This document shows, one piece after another, positions 7,559-13,684 of a stretch of 14,590 nt of DNA. This DNA is from Erysipelothrix sp. UBA3383 (GTDB lineage Bacteria > Bacillota_I > Bacilli_A > Erysipelotrichales > Erysipelotrichaceae): NCBI GenBank assembly GCA_002358955.1, contig DEPV01000090.1, positions 1 through 14,590 on the forward strand. Direction: 5' to 3'. Under the pieces are notes generated by a model that was not told the origin of the DNA, made no database searches, and saw only the letters and a list, made by a program, of their open reading frames with translations. Every line of letters starts with the position of its first letter. Position 1 is the first letter of the stretch. The position numbers and the translations under genes are program-made.

Positions 7559-8095
7559 TTAGATTGTATCCAGATCAGTATATGAAATTTCTGTTGGTGT
7601 TTCACGTCCAAATAAGATTATCAGTACGTTAGCTGTTTGTGATGCATCATCCATAGAATCAACAATTCCTTCAGCCCCAACAAATGGACCTGCAATAATT
7701 TTAACAGTTTCGCCAACTTTGAAGTTAACAATCAGTTTCTTATCGCTTAATCCCATTCTTCTTAAGATGGATTCGATTTCTTCAGGTTCAACTGGGAACG
7801 GTTTAGCCCCACCACCTGATGATCCGATAAACCCTGTAACTCCTGGTGTATTTCGAACAATATACCAAGCCTCATCAGTCATATTCATCTCTACGAATAA
7901 GTAACCTGGGAACAAGTTCACTTTTTTCTCAACTTGTTTACCTTTTTTAATTTCAATTTCTGTTTCTTCAGCAACTAAAATTCTAAATAACGCATCTTCA
8001 ATCCCCATGGATTCAATACGGCGTTCTAGGTTCTCTTTTACTCTATTCTCATGTCCTGAATATGTATTTACTACATACCATTGTTTATCAATCAT
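7559..8095 (-). CDS. nusG: Transcription termination/antitermination factor NusG
   Basis: Binds RNA polymerase, modulates pausing and termination, and links transcription to ribosomes or Rho. It has 178 residues. The NGN domain covers about 5-112: WYVVNTYSGHENRVKENL at the start, LFPGYLFVEM (61-70) and NTPGVTGFIGS (82-92). A KOW domain is at about 126-153 (GETVKIIAGPFVGAEGIV). ATG 8095 lies one base after the secE stop, with TAGGA upstream, so it is co-translated with secE. The usual neighbour rplK is absent; a terminator follows. Confidence 0.98.
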   Translation of the reverse strand: MIDKQWYVVNTYSGHENRVKENLERRIESMGIEDALFRILVAEETEIEIKKGKQVEKKVNLFPGYLFVEMNMTDEAWYIVRNTPGVTGFIGSSGGGAKPFPVEPEEIESILRRMGLSDKKLIVNFKVGETVKIIAGPFVGAEGIVDSMDDASQTANVLIILFGRETPTEISYTDLDTI

Positions 8096-8096
8096 A

Positions 8097-8282
8097 TTAT
8101 ATTCCTACTTTAACTAAATTTTCTAATAGCCAAATTAAGATAACTTCTGTCAGCATGAAGTATGCTGCGAAAAACAGTAAGAACCCAACTACAATTGTAG
8201 TGTTACTTACCATATCCTTACGCTTTGGCCAGCTAATTTTTCTAATTTCTTCTTTAATTCCTGCAATTGAAAACCAAGACAT
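8097..8282 (-). CDS. secE: Preprotein translocase subunit SecE
   Basis: Small essential subunit of the SecYEG membrane channel. It has 61 residues, typical of the single-span Gram-positive form. An amphipathic cytoplasmic helix with the conserved EEIRKISWPKRKDM (11-24) is followed by one membrane segment (about 26-52) and a short C-terminus. ATG 8282 has AGGAGGA at 7 bases, which overlaps the rpmG stop codon (TAGGAGGA). Middle gene of rpmG-secE-nusG. Confidence 0.96.
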   Translation of the reverse strand: MSWFSIAGIKEEIRKISWPKRKDMVSNTTIVVGFLLFFAAYFMLTEVILIWLLENLVKVGI

Positions 8283-8294
8283 ATAATCGTCCTC

Positions 8295-8453
8295 CTATTT
8301 TGAATCTTTGTGTAATGTATGTTTCCCACATCTCTGACAGAATTTCTTAAGTTCTAGTCGTTCTTTTACACTCGACTGATTTCTAAATGTGGAATAATTT
8401 CTTGATAGGCACTCTGTGCATACCAATATAACTTTTTCTCTTTTTTGCGTCAT
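8295..8453 (-). CDS. rpmG: 50S ribosomal protein L33 (zinc-ribbon form)
   Basis: A 52-residue large-subunit ribosomal protein. MTQKREKVILVCTECLSRNY begins it and FCQRCGKHTLHKDSK ends it. Cysteine pairs CxxC at 12/15 and 39/42 form the zinc knuckle, so this is the zinc-containing C+ paralogue type. ATG 8453 directly follows a run of eight T residues; upstream is only AGTGGG, a weak Shine-Dalgarno match. The TAG stop is part of the secE ribosome binding site. Its position before secE matches Bacillus rpmGB. Confidence 0.95.
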   Translation of the reverse strand: MTQKREKVILVCTECLSRNYSTFRNQSSVKERLELKKFCQRCGKHTLHKDSK

Positions 8454-8517
8454 AAAAAAAACCCACTTTCGTGCTATCTAAGAATAACATATGCACTCAT
8501 AAGTGTCAATAAAGTGG
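8454..8517 (-). terminator. Candidate long-loop terminator after the GNAT gene, enclosing the rpmG promoter
   Basis: Directly after the GNAT stop codon the minus strand has CCACTTT (8517-8511), pairing with AAAGTGG (8469-8463). Then comes GTTTTTTTT, ending at the rpmG ATG. The loop is 41 bases and contains a small CACT/AGTG hairpin and the rpmG promoter. The 7-bp stem plus U8 looks like a terminator, but the long loop makes it less certain. Confidence 0.5.
8481..8509 (-). promoter_or_regulatory. Promoter of rpmG-secE-nusG
   Basis: Minus strand: a perfect -35 TTGACA (8509-8504), a 17-base spacer, then -10 TATTCT (8486-8481) with an upstream TGT giving an extended -10. The predicted start near 8474 gives a leader of about 20 bases. 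Strong sigma-A-type promoter. Confidence 0.88.
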
Positions 8518-9048
8518 CTATACTGCCAAATTCCACTCTTGACGAAGGACTCCATATGTAATGCTATCATAATATAAATCTTGGTAATAACGAACTTTAC
8601 GAATCCTAGCTTCCATCTTCATTCCTAAAGATTCAGCCGTTTTCATCATCCCTGCATTACCACTCCATGTTGTCAGTCCCAGATGTTCAAGTTGGGGATA
8701 AGTTTTAAAACACTCATCAATCCATAAGGATAAAGCTTTTTTACCATAGCCCTTACCGTACATCTGATCATCATAAATAGCAATTCCTAAAGACATCCAC
8801 AAGGTATCTTTATTTTCCCAATAAGCAGATACACTGCCAATAATGCTCTCATCCTTATAAATCCCTAGAATAAACTCATCTCTTATAAAGAAAGATCGAT
8901 ACTCCTTAAGAAACGCTTCATAAGTTACTTGCTTATATTCATTGAAATACGGAGCATTCATGCTCGCCCAAAAAGGAAACTCTTGTGTAAACCCTAAATT
9001 ATAAATAACTATAAGATCACTTTTCTGTATTTTCTTTAAACGTATCAT
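8518..9048 (-). CDS. GNAT-family N-acetyltransferase, RimJ/RimL-like
   Basis: Probably transfers an acetyl group from acetyl-CoA to an amine; the substrate is unknown. It has 176 residues, a single GNAT domain. The strand IIGSVSAYWEN (69-79) precedes the acetyl-CoA loop MYGKGYGKKAL (96-106, the QxxGxG/A-type motif with helix). The later part LGLTTWSGNAGMMKTAESLGM (123-143) matches the N-x-x-x-x-x-x-x-x-LGF helix of Acetyltransf_3 proteins. ATG 9048 has GGGG 5 bases upstream. It follows the SigH-like gene by 18 bases, so it is co-transcribed. This gene is not part of the usual Bacillus order between sigH and rpmG, so it is an insertion relative to that synteny. Confidence 0.88.
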   Translation of the reverse strand: MIRLKKIQKSDLIVIYNLGFTQEFPFWASMNAPYFNEYKQVTYEAFLKEYRSFFIRDEFILGIYKDESIIGSVSAYWENKDTLWMSLGIAIYDDQMYGKGYGKKALSLWIDECFKTYPQLEHLGLTTWSGNAGMMKTAESLGMKMEARIRKVRYYQDLYYDSITYGVLRQEWNLAV

Positions 9049-9066
9049 AAATACCCCATATCCATC

Positions 9067-9684
9067 TTACGAATTGAATTCTAATTTCAAACGTCGACGT
9101 ACTTTCTGTACAACATTATCAACATCTTTACTTTCTACATTATGTAAATCAGCAATCTCTTTATAAGAAAAACCTTCTAAATGACTGTAAAATATATCCT
9201 GTTCTACAGATTTCAGACTTCCTACAAATTGACTGCGATATTCAACGACCTCTTCATAGATCGCCATATCTGCAGGATCATTTCTAATATCATCTTCATA
9301 AAGCACATCATGAAACGTTATTGTATTCTCTAAATTTAAGTAATTATCCAACGAATGCTTAGAACTTAACAACTGATAAGAAAAAGTACGACATTTTCTT
9401 GTCATGTTACCAAGTCCACTTTTAATGCATATATCCACAAAGTGAGCCAAACCCACTTTCACCTCGGGTCGAAAGCTATACAAACTTTCATAGAAACTAA
9501 TCGAAGCAACCTGATAAAAGTCTTCAAGCTCAACACTATCCATAGACCCCTGTTGATGACTGGCATGGCTGCGTTTCCATAATAAACGATTGTAGTATTT
9601 CAAGAGTAAGTCAAATGTATCACAACACCCTTGATGGAACATATAAATTAATTCTGCATCACTAATTGAAAAATCATTATACAA
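9067..9684 (-). CDS. sigH: RNA polymerase sigma factor, SigH-like (sigma-70 family)
   Basis: A 205-residue alternative sigma factor; Bacillus SigH is of similar length. The region 2 equivalent spans about 18-95: QGCCDTFDLLLKYYNRL, then LEDFYQVASISFYESLYSF, aligning by eye with the SigH core-binding helix. Region 4 covers about 155-200 (SVEQDIFYSHLEGFSYKEIADL then DNVVQKVRRRL), a clear HTH. Region 2 is divergent from Bacillus. The start is TTG 9684, supported by AAGGGGGG 7 bases upstream; no in-frame ATG occurs until codon 15. Its place between rlmB and rpmG matches sigH synteny. In Bacillus SigH drives early sporulation and competence genes; in Staphylococcus a SigH controls competence. What it does here is unknown. 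Confidence 0.82.
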   Translation of the reverse strand: MYNDFSISDAELIYMFHQGCCDTFDLLLKYYNRLLWKRSHASHQQGSMDSVELEDFYQVASISFYESLYSFRPEVKVGLAHFVDICIKSGLGNMTRKCRTFSYQLLSSKHSLDNYLNLENTITFHDVLYEDDIRNDPADMAIYEEVVEYRSQFVGSLKSVEQDIFYSHLEGFSYKEIADLHNVESKDVDNVVQKVRRRLKLEFNS

Positions 9685-9702
9685 TTTAAAGCCCCCCTTA
9701 TG

Positions 9703-10413
9703 TTAACCTCGTCTTCTTGCAATATCGTAAAGCAATACTGCTGTAGCAACGGAGACATTTAAGGAATTGACACTACCATTCATTGGTATTGTTGTTAGGA
9801 TATCGCACTCTTTAATCACAAGGCGAGACACTCCTTTCCCTTCTGACCCAACGACAAGAGCAATCGGCATGTCGACCGAAAAATCAGTATAATTAACTGC
9901 ACTGACACCATTCTCTGCTGCTATAATCCAATATCCTTCATCTTTTAACGCTTTGATTGTATTTACTATATTCGTAGCTTCGTGCACTTTTACTGTATTA
10001 ATCGCACCTGTTGATACCTTCGCAACAGTAGGTCCTAGACCCACAGAGCGATGTTTACCAACAATGACACCATCAACACCAACCGCATCACAGGTTCTCA
10101 GGATGGCTCCTAAATTATGGGGATCTTCAAGTTGATCACAAATCACAATAAGTTTATGTTCTGCGTTCTTTGTAATCTCATCAAGTGAATAATACTTATA
10201 GTCTTCAATCTCGATTACAAGACCTTGGTGAATCCCATCCACCATTTTATCCAATTTAAATTTATCAACAAACTCCACTTTAACATTACGACGTTTTGCC
10301 ATAGCTACGACATCTTTAAAGTTACCTTTATTGAAAACATATAATTTCTTAATATTGCTGTTACTTTCTAAATATGCAGTAACCGTATTTCTTCCGTAAA
10401 TATAATTTGCCAT
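9703..10413 (-). CDS. rlmB: 23S rRNA (guanosine-2'-O-)-methyltransferase RlmB-like, TrmH/SpoU family
   Basis: SAM-dependent RNA 2'-O-ribose methyltransferase, orthologous by position to Bacillus yacO/rlmB. It has 236 residues. An N-terminal L30e-like substrate domain (about 1-75, starting NYIYGRN) precedes the SPOUT knot. SpoU motif 1 is DQLEDPHNLGAILRTCDA (93-110), motif 2 is ALVVGSEGKGVSRLV (185-199), and motif 3 is IPMNGSVNSLNVSVATAVLL (209-228). ATG 10413 lies one base after the mrnC stop and aligns with family starts; a longer in-frame extension to 10521 lies inside mrnC and is not believed. Its ribosome binding site is weak (AAAGAG, distant), suggesting coupling. Confidence 0.94.
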   Translation of the reverse strand: MANYIYGRNTVTAYLESNSNIKKLYVFNKGNFKDVVAMAKRRNVKVEFVDKFKLDKMVDGIHQGLVIEIEDYKYYSLDEITKNAEHKLIVICDQLEDPHNLGAILRTCDAVGVDGVIVGKHRSVGLGPTVAKVSTGAINTVKVHEATNIVNTIKALKDEGYWIIAAENGVSAVNYTDFSVDMPIALVVGSEGKGVSRLVIKECDILTTIPMNGSVNSLNVSVATAVLLYDIARRRG

Positions 10414-10414
10414 T

Positions 10415-10792
10415 TTACAATTCAACTCTTTCTTTATACATATTCCATAATTCATCCAGACGTTCAAAGTCTTCTTTAAGGTAAAGATAACCCCACAAAC
10501 TCTCAAATCCTGTAGCAACACGATAATCGATCATATCTGCATTTTTAGCCATAGAACGACTCTTAGCATTACGACCACGCTTGTAATAAACCAATTCATC
10601 TTCTGTGATGATACCTTCATCTAAGAGCTGTGTCATAAACTCTGCCTGTGCTGAAGCAGAAACAAATAAGGTCGATGTTTCCTGCATCTTCTTCAGTTGA
10701 TTGTAGCCCAACTCAATAAGATAAGAACGCACTTGCAGGGATAAATAGGCATCGCCTAGAAAAGCTAAGACGTTTCCTGATTGATGAATCAT
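10415..10792 (-). CDS. mrnC: Mini-ribonuclease III
   Basis: Double-strand-specific RNase that matures 23S rRNA ends in Bacillota. It is an RNase III catalytic domain without a dsRNA-binding domain, 125 residues, the usual size. The catalytic signature LAFLGDAYLSL (9-19) carries Asp14, and ATGFESLWGYLYL (93-105) carries Glu97. The basic KRGRNAKS (71-78) is also family-typical. ATG 10792 overlaps the cysS stop (ATGA), with AGGTG 4 bases upstream. The cysS-mrnC-rlmB order is conserved in Bacillus. Confidence 0.96.
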   Translation of the reverse strand: MIHQSGNVLAFLGDAYLSLQVRSYLIELGYNQLKKMQETSTLFVSASAQAEFMTQLLDEGIITEDELVYYKRGRNAKSRSMAKNADMIDYRVATGFESLWGYLYLKEDFERLDELWNMYKERVEL

Positions 10793-12123
10793 AGAACACC
10801 TTTTTCAATTAATGATTGACGGAATGCATCCGCATCATCAAATCGTTTTTCTTGTTTTGCTAATTCCCAATTCTGAAGTAATGCTTTTTCTTCATCTGTA
10901 AACTGTGTTAATTCAAAGGTGAGTCCTAAGATATTAAGCATTTTAATCAGTGTGTTCATGTTCATTGATAAAGCATTCAGATCATACTGGCTTCTTAAAC
11001 TTTGATTCACACGTTTAATGGCTTCATTCATATGAACCATTGCATTGGCAACATTCATATCATCTTCCAACTGCTCCATAAACAGTTCAAACAAGTCGTT
11101 ATCATACCCTTGAGCTAGTTCATCATTAAAGCTTAAGAGCTTCAGTGAGACCTGTTTAAACAAGGTACTGATGCGTTGTACATCCTTAGTCACTTGTTGT
11201 AAAACATCATCACTCAAATTCAGTATCAAACGATAGTGTGTAGAGAGTAATAACATGCGTGTAATGTTAGTTCCAAATGAATCAATGTAATCCTTAGCCC
11301 ATGTGACATTACCCAGTGATTTACTCATCTTTTCCCCATCAATATTAACCATGGCATTATGCACCCAGAAATTTGCAATATCATGATGATGTACAGCCTT
11401 TGCTTGTGCAGACTCATTTTCATGATGAGGAAATCTTAGATCAACCCCACCCCCATGAATATCAATCAAGTTTGTTTTAAACTCATCCTGAATCATCACA
11501 ACACATTCCGTATGCCATCCAGGTCTTCCCTGACCCCATGGTGAATCCCATTTGATACCTTCATCATCGGTATCTTTCCACAATACAAAATCCAGTGAGG
11601 ATTCTTTTTGCATGTTTTCTTCAATGCGTGCACCGATGCGTAAAGCATCAATGTTTTGTGATGATATCACCCCATAGTCATCAATTCGATTCACACGGAA
11701 ATATACATCCCCATTGTTTTCATATGCAAAATCAAGTGCTATCAATTCTTCGATAAACGCAATAATATGATCCATGCTTTCTGTCACTTGTGGTGTTGCA
11801 TCTACGATTTCAGCATTCAATCCTTTACGAACCGCTTCATAAGCATCAATGTAGCGCTGTGCAATCACACTCTCATCAACACCTTCATCCATTGCTTTTT
11901 GAATGATGCGATCATCCACATCGGTATAGTTGGAAACATAGTGAACATCCAGTCCCTTTTCCACTAAAATTCTACGAAGCAAATCAAAAACAACAATCGG
12001 ACGAGCATTTCCAATATGTGGGTGATTGTACACGGTAGGCCCACATACATACATCGAAATATGACCTTCCTTAATTGGTATTAACGTTTCTATTTTATTA
12101 TTTTTTGAGTTATATAGTTTCAT
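10789..12123 (-). CDS. cysS: Cysteinyl-tRNA synthetase
   Basis: Class I synthetase charging tRNA-Cys. It has 444 residues, slightly shorter than typical bacterial enzymes (about 460). It starts CGPTVYN (27-33), with zinc ligand Cys27, then the HIGN form of HIGH at 36-39. WHTECVVM (203-210) supplies Cys207, and GGGVDLRFPHHENE (224-237) supplies the His/Glu zinc ligands. KMSKS is at 265-269. The C-terminal helical anticodon domain is present, with DADAFRQSLIEKG near the end. ATG 12123 has AGTAGGT about 5 bases upstream. First gene of the cysS-GNAT operon. No T-box leader is visible, although cysS is often T-box controlled in Bacillota. Confidence 0.97.
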   Translation of the reverse strand: MKLYNSKNNKIETLIPIKEGHISMYVCGPTVYNHPHIGNARPIVVFDLLRRILVEKGLDVHYVSNYTDVDDRIIQKAMDEGVDESVIAQRYIDAYEAVRKGLNAEIVDATPQVTESMDHIIAFIEELIALDFAYENNGDVYFRVNRIDDYGVISSQNIDALRIGARIEENMQKESSLDFVLWKDTDDEGIKWDSPWGQGRPGWHTECVVMIQDEFKTNLIDIHGGGVDLRFPHHENESAQAKAVHHHDIANFWVHNAMVNIDGEKMSKSLGNVTWAKDYIDSFGTNITRMLLLSTHYRLILNLSDDVLQQVTKDVQRISTLFKQVSLKLLSFNDELAQGYDNDLFELFMEQLEDDMNVANAMVHMNEAIKRVNQSLRSQYDLNALSMNMNTLIKMLNILGLTFELTQFTDEEKALLQNWELAKQEKRFDDADAFRQSLIEKGVL

Positions 12124-12130
12124 ATGCTAC

Positions 12131-12223
12131 CTACTTCCACAAACTATTATACCATAGAAGTAAGCCTTGATAAGCGTTTGAATCCCTTAGCAACCCCATG
12201 CTTTCTAAGGCATCACAAATCAT
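12131..12223 (-). CDS. Possible 30-residue small protein or leader peptide before cysS
   Basis: The minus strand has AAAAGGGGGTAATTA then ATG at 12223, an excellent ribosome binding site with 6-base spacing. The frame runs 30 codons to TAG at 12131. The peptide begins MICDALESMGLLRDSNAYQG and ends LWYNSLWK. The stop lies 7 bases before the cysS ATG and overlaps its ribosome binding site, the spacing expected of an operon partner. A 10-codon ORF (12259-12227, MKFMAKIKRG) with AAAGGG upstream directly precedes it. A TGGTATAATA promoter lies inside its last codons, so it is translated only if transcription starts further upstream. I recognise no family; it may be chance. Confidence 0.35.
   Translation of the reverse strand: MICDALESMGLLRDSNAYQGLLLWYNSLWK
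12146..12154 (-). promoter_or_regulatory. Extended -10 promoter of the cysS operon
   Basis: The minus strand has TGGTATAATA 22 bases upstream of the cysS ATG; the 17-base-distant hexamer CTTATC is a poor -35. It shares a 10-mer with the mvk promoter and predicts a leader of only about 15 bases. Confidence 0.65.
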
Positions 12224-12472
12224 TAATTACCCCCTTTTAATTTTAGCCATAAATTTCATAGCACCCTTTGTTTACAAAAATAAGCAAGAGTATGCGTTCC
12301 CCTAAAGTTGCAGCTAATTTTTTTGAACTGGTTTAATTATCTCATAAAAGAACCCTATTAATGTAAGCGCTTTATCAGTGTAGAGCTAAGTCACCTGTTT
12401 ATAACGATAATCGAAGCCCATTAAGAGGGTATATGTGAAATATGAAGATGCTTGTAACTACTGCCAAGGCAT
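12224..12472. other. Non-coding stretch between cysS leader and gap terminator
   Basis: About 250 bases without a convincing long frame on either strand. Contents seen: the 10-codon ORF at 12259-12227 (minus), a palindrome AAGCGCTT at 12365-12372, and a run of short hydrophobic codons on the minus strand at about 12465-12400 that soon meets stops. I find no T-box (GGGTGGNACC), tmRNA, RNase P or SRP RNA signature. It may be a decayed gene, a leader or an unrecognised RNA. Confidence 0.5.
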
Positions 12473-12504
12473 AAAAAAAACTCACAGCGTGAACTGTGAG
12501 TTTT
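12473..12504 (-). terminator. Terminator of gap
   Basis: An 11-bp perfect stem AAAACTCACAG/CTGTGAGTTTT (minus strand 12504-12494 with 12487-12477, loop TTCACG) is followed by a run of T residues to 12473. It starts 16 bases after the gap stop codon. Strong intrinsic terminator. Confidence 0.95.
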
Positions 12505-12520
12505 AGGATCTAATTTGAGA

Positions 12521-13525
12521 TTAGAATTTTGAAGCAACGTAGTTTGCTGTACGTACTAATTGGTTAGTATATGATGCTTCGTTATCATACCATGATGCAA
12601 CTTTAACAACTGTTACTCCACCTAGTGATGTAACTTTTGTTTGTGATGCGTCAAATAGTGAACCTTCTGTGATTCCGATGATATCTGAAGAAACGATTGG
12701 CTCTTCTGTATATCCGTATGATTCGTTAACTGCTGCTTTCATAGCTGCGTTAACTGCGTCTGCTGTTGTATCTTTTTCAACAACTGCAACAAGTTCTGTG
12801 ATTGAACCTGTGATTACTGGAACACGGTGTGCTCCTCCATCTAATTTTCCTTGTAATTCAGGGATAACTAAACCGATTGCTTTAGCTGCACCTGTTGTGT
12901 TAGGAATGATGTTTGCTGCTGCTGCACGAGCACGACGTAAGTCGCCACCTGCGTGAGGAGCATCTAATGTATTTTGGTCATTAGTGTAAGCGTGGATTGT
13001 TGTCATTGTTCCTGAAACAATTCCGTACTCATCGTTTAATACTTTAGCCATTGGAGCTAAACAGTTTGTTGTACATGAAGCACCTGAGATGATTGTTTCT
13101 GAACCATCTAAGATTTCGTGGTTTGTGTTGAATACAACTGTTTTGATGTTTCCTGATGCAGGAGCTGAAATAATAACTTTACGTGCTCCAGCTTCTAAGT
13201 GAAGTCCAGCTTTTTCTTCTGATGTGAAGAATCCTGTACATTCGATAACTACGTCAACACCTAATTCTGCCCATGGTAGGTTCTTAGGATCGCGTTCTGA
13301 AAGAACTTTGATTTCTTTACCATCGATTAAGAAACCTCCGTCCACAACTTTAACGTCTTTGTCAAAACGTCCTTGTGCTGAGTCATATTTTAATAGGTGC
13401 GCAAGTGTTGCTGCATCTGTTAAGTCGTTGATTGCAACAATTTCCATATCTGTTGAATTTGAAATTAAACGTGTTGCTAAACGTCCGATACGACCGAAAC
13501 CGTTAATTGCTACTTTTACTGTCAT
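12521..13525 (-). CDS. gap: Glyceraldehyde-3-phosphate dehydrogenase, glycolytic
   Basis: Oxidises glyceraldehyde-3-phosphate to 1,3-bisphosphoglycerate with NAD+. It has 334 residues. The nucleotide fold starts NGFGRIGRLATR (8-19), and Asp34 in AINDL (31-35) indicates NAD preference. The catalytic motif SGASCTTNCLAP (147-158) has Cys151, and the base is His178 in TTIHAYTNDQ (175-184). DLRRARAAAANIIPNTTGAA (195-214) binds phosphate. ATG 13525 has AAGGAGG 9 bases upstream. Codon use is more uniform and GC-richer than in neighbours, as expected for very high expression; it also leaves long empty antisense frames. It stands alone between a promoter and a terminator, not in a gapA-pgk operon within this window. 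Confidence 0.99.
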   Translation of the reverse strand: MTVKVAINGFGRIGRLATRLISNSTDMEIVAINDLTDAATLAHLLKYDSAQGRFDKDVKVVDGGFLIDGKEIKVLSERDPKNLPWAELGVDVVIECTGFFTSEEKAGLHLEAGARKVIISAPASGNIKTVVFNTNHEILDGSETIISGASCTTNCLAPMAKVLNDEYGIVSGTMTTIHAYTNDQNTLDAPHAGGDLRRARAAAANIIPNTTGAAKAIGLVIPELQGKLDGGAHRVPVITGSITELVAVVEKDTTADAVNAAMKAAVNESYGYTEEPIVSSDIIGITEGSLFDASQTKVTSLGGVTVVKVASWYDNEASYTNQLVRTANYVASKF

Positions 13526-13557
13526 AGTGTAAATCCTCCTTATATCCTGACTTCCTA

Positions 13558-13586
13558 ATTATATACTAGATATGGACTTGGGTCAA
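13558..13586 (-). promoter_or_regulatory. Promoter of gap
   Basis: Minus strand: -35 TTGACC (13586-13581), a 17-base spacer, then -10 TATAAT (13563-13558). The predicted start near 13551 leaves a leader of about 25 bases before the ATG. Near-consensus housekeeping promoter. Confidence 0.9.
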
Positions 13587-13592
13587 TTAATG

Positions 13593-13623
13593 CAAAAAAC
13601 AAAAAAGCCCTTTAAAAGAGCTT
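13593..13623 (-). terminator. Terminator of the Eis-like gene
   Basis: An 8-bp stem AAGCTCTT/AAGGGCTT with one G-T wobble and loop TTA (13623-13605) is followed by T7-G-T6 on the minus strand, just upstream of the gap -35. Good intrinsic terminator. Confidence 0.88.
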
Positions 13624-13644
13624 CTAATTGATATTATGAATGTT

Positions 13645-13662
13645 TTCACTATCGATTGTGAA
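13645..13662. repeat. 18-bp near-perfect palindrome upstream of gap
   Basis: TTCACTATCGATTGTGAA pairs with itself at 8 of 9 positions around a central ATCGAT. It lies between the Eis-like stop (13685) and its terminator, 59 bases upstream of the gap -35. It looks like a dimeric repressor operator, but could be a chance hairpin in the 3' end of the Eis-like transcript. Confidence 0.4.
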
Positions 13663-13684
13663 TATTTGGATTTGTTTATCGCCA

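Noticed and set aside
9691..9697. G6 tract in the sigma factor ribosome binding site as a phase-variation switch
   Set aside because: Six bases is short for slippage, and it lies in the spacer rather than in coding sequence; similar G runs occur before other genes such as mvaD and the GNAT gene as ordinary ribosome binding sites.
12362..12377. cre-like (CcpA) site with core AAGCGCTT
   Set aside because: It matches the cre consensus except for the last two bases, but lies downstream of the gap terminator and over 200 bases upstream of cysS, with no promoter near it to regulate.
12124..12520. T-box riboswitch, tmRNA, RNase P RNA or SRP RNA in the gap-cysS interval
   Set aside because: None of the conserved cores (for example GGGTGGNACC for the T-box) is present on either strand by eye.
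12669..13532. Open frames on the plus strand antisense to gap (about 95 and 102 codons)
   Set aside because: They arise from the biased codon use of the highly expressed gap gene, have no ribosome binding site, and their translations look like low-information antisense (rich in Ser, Thr, Pro, Ala).
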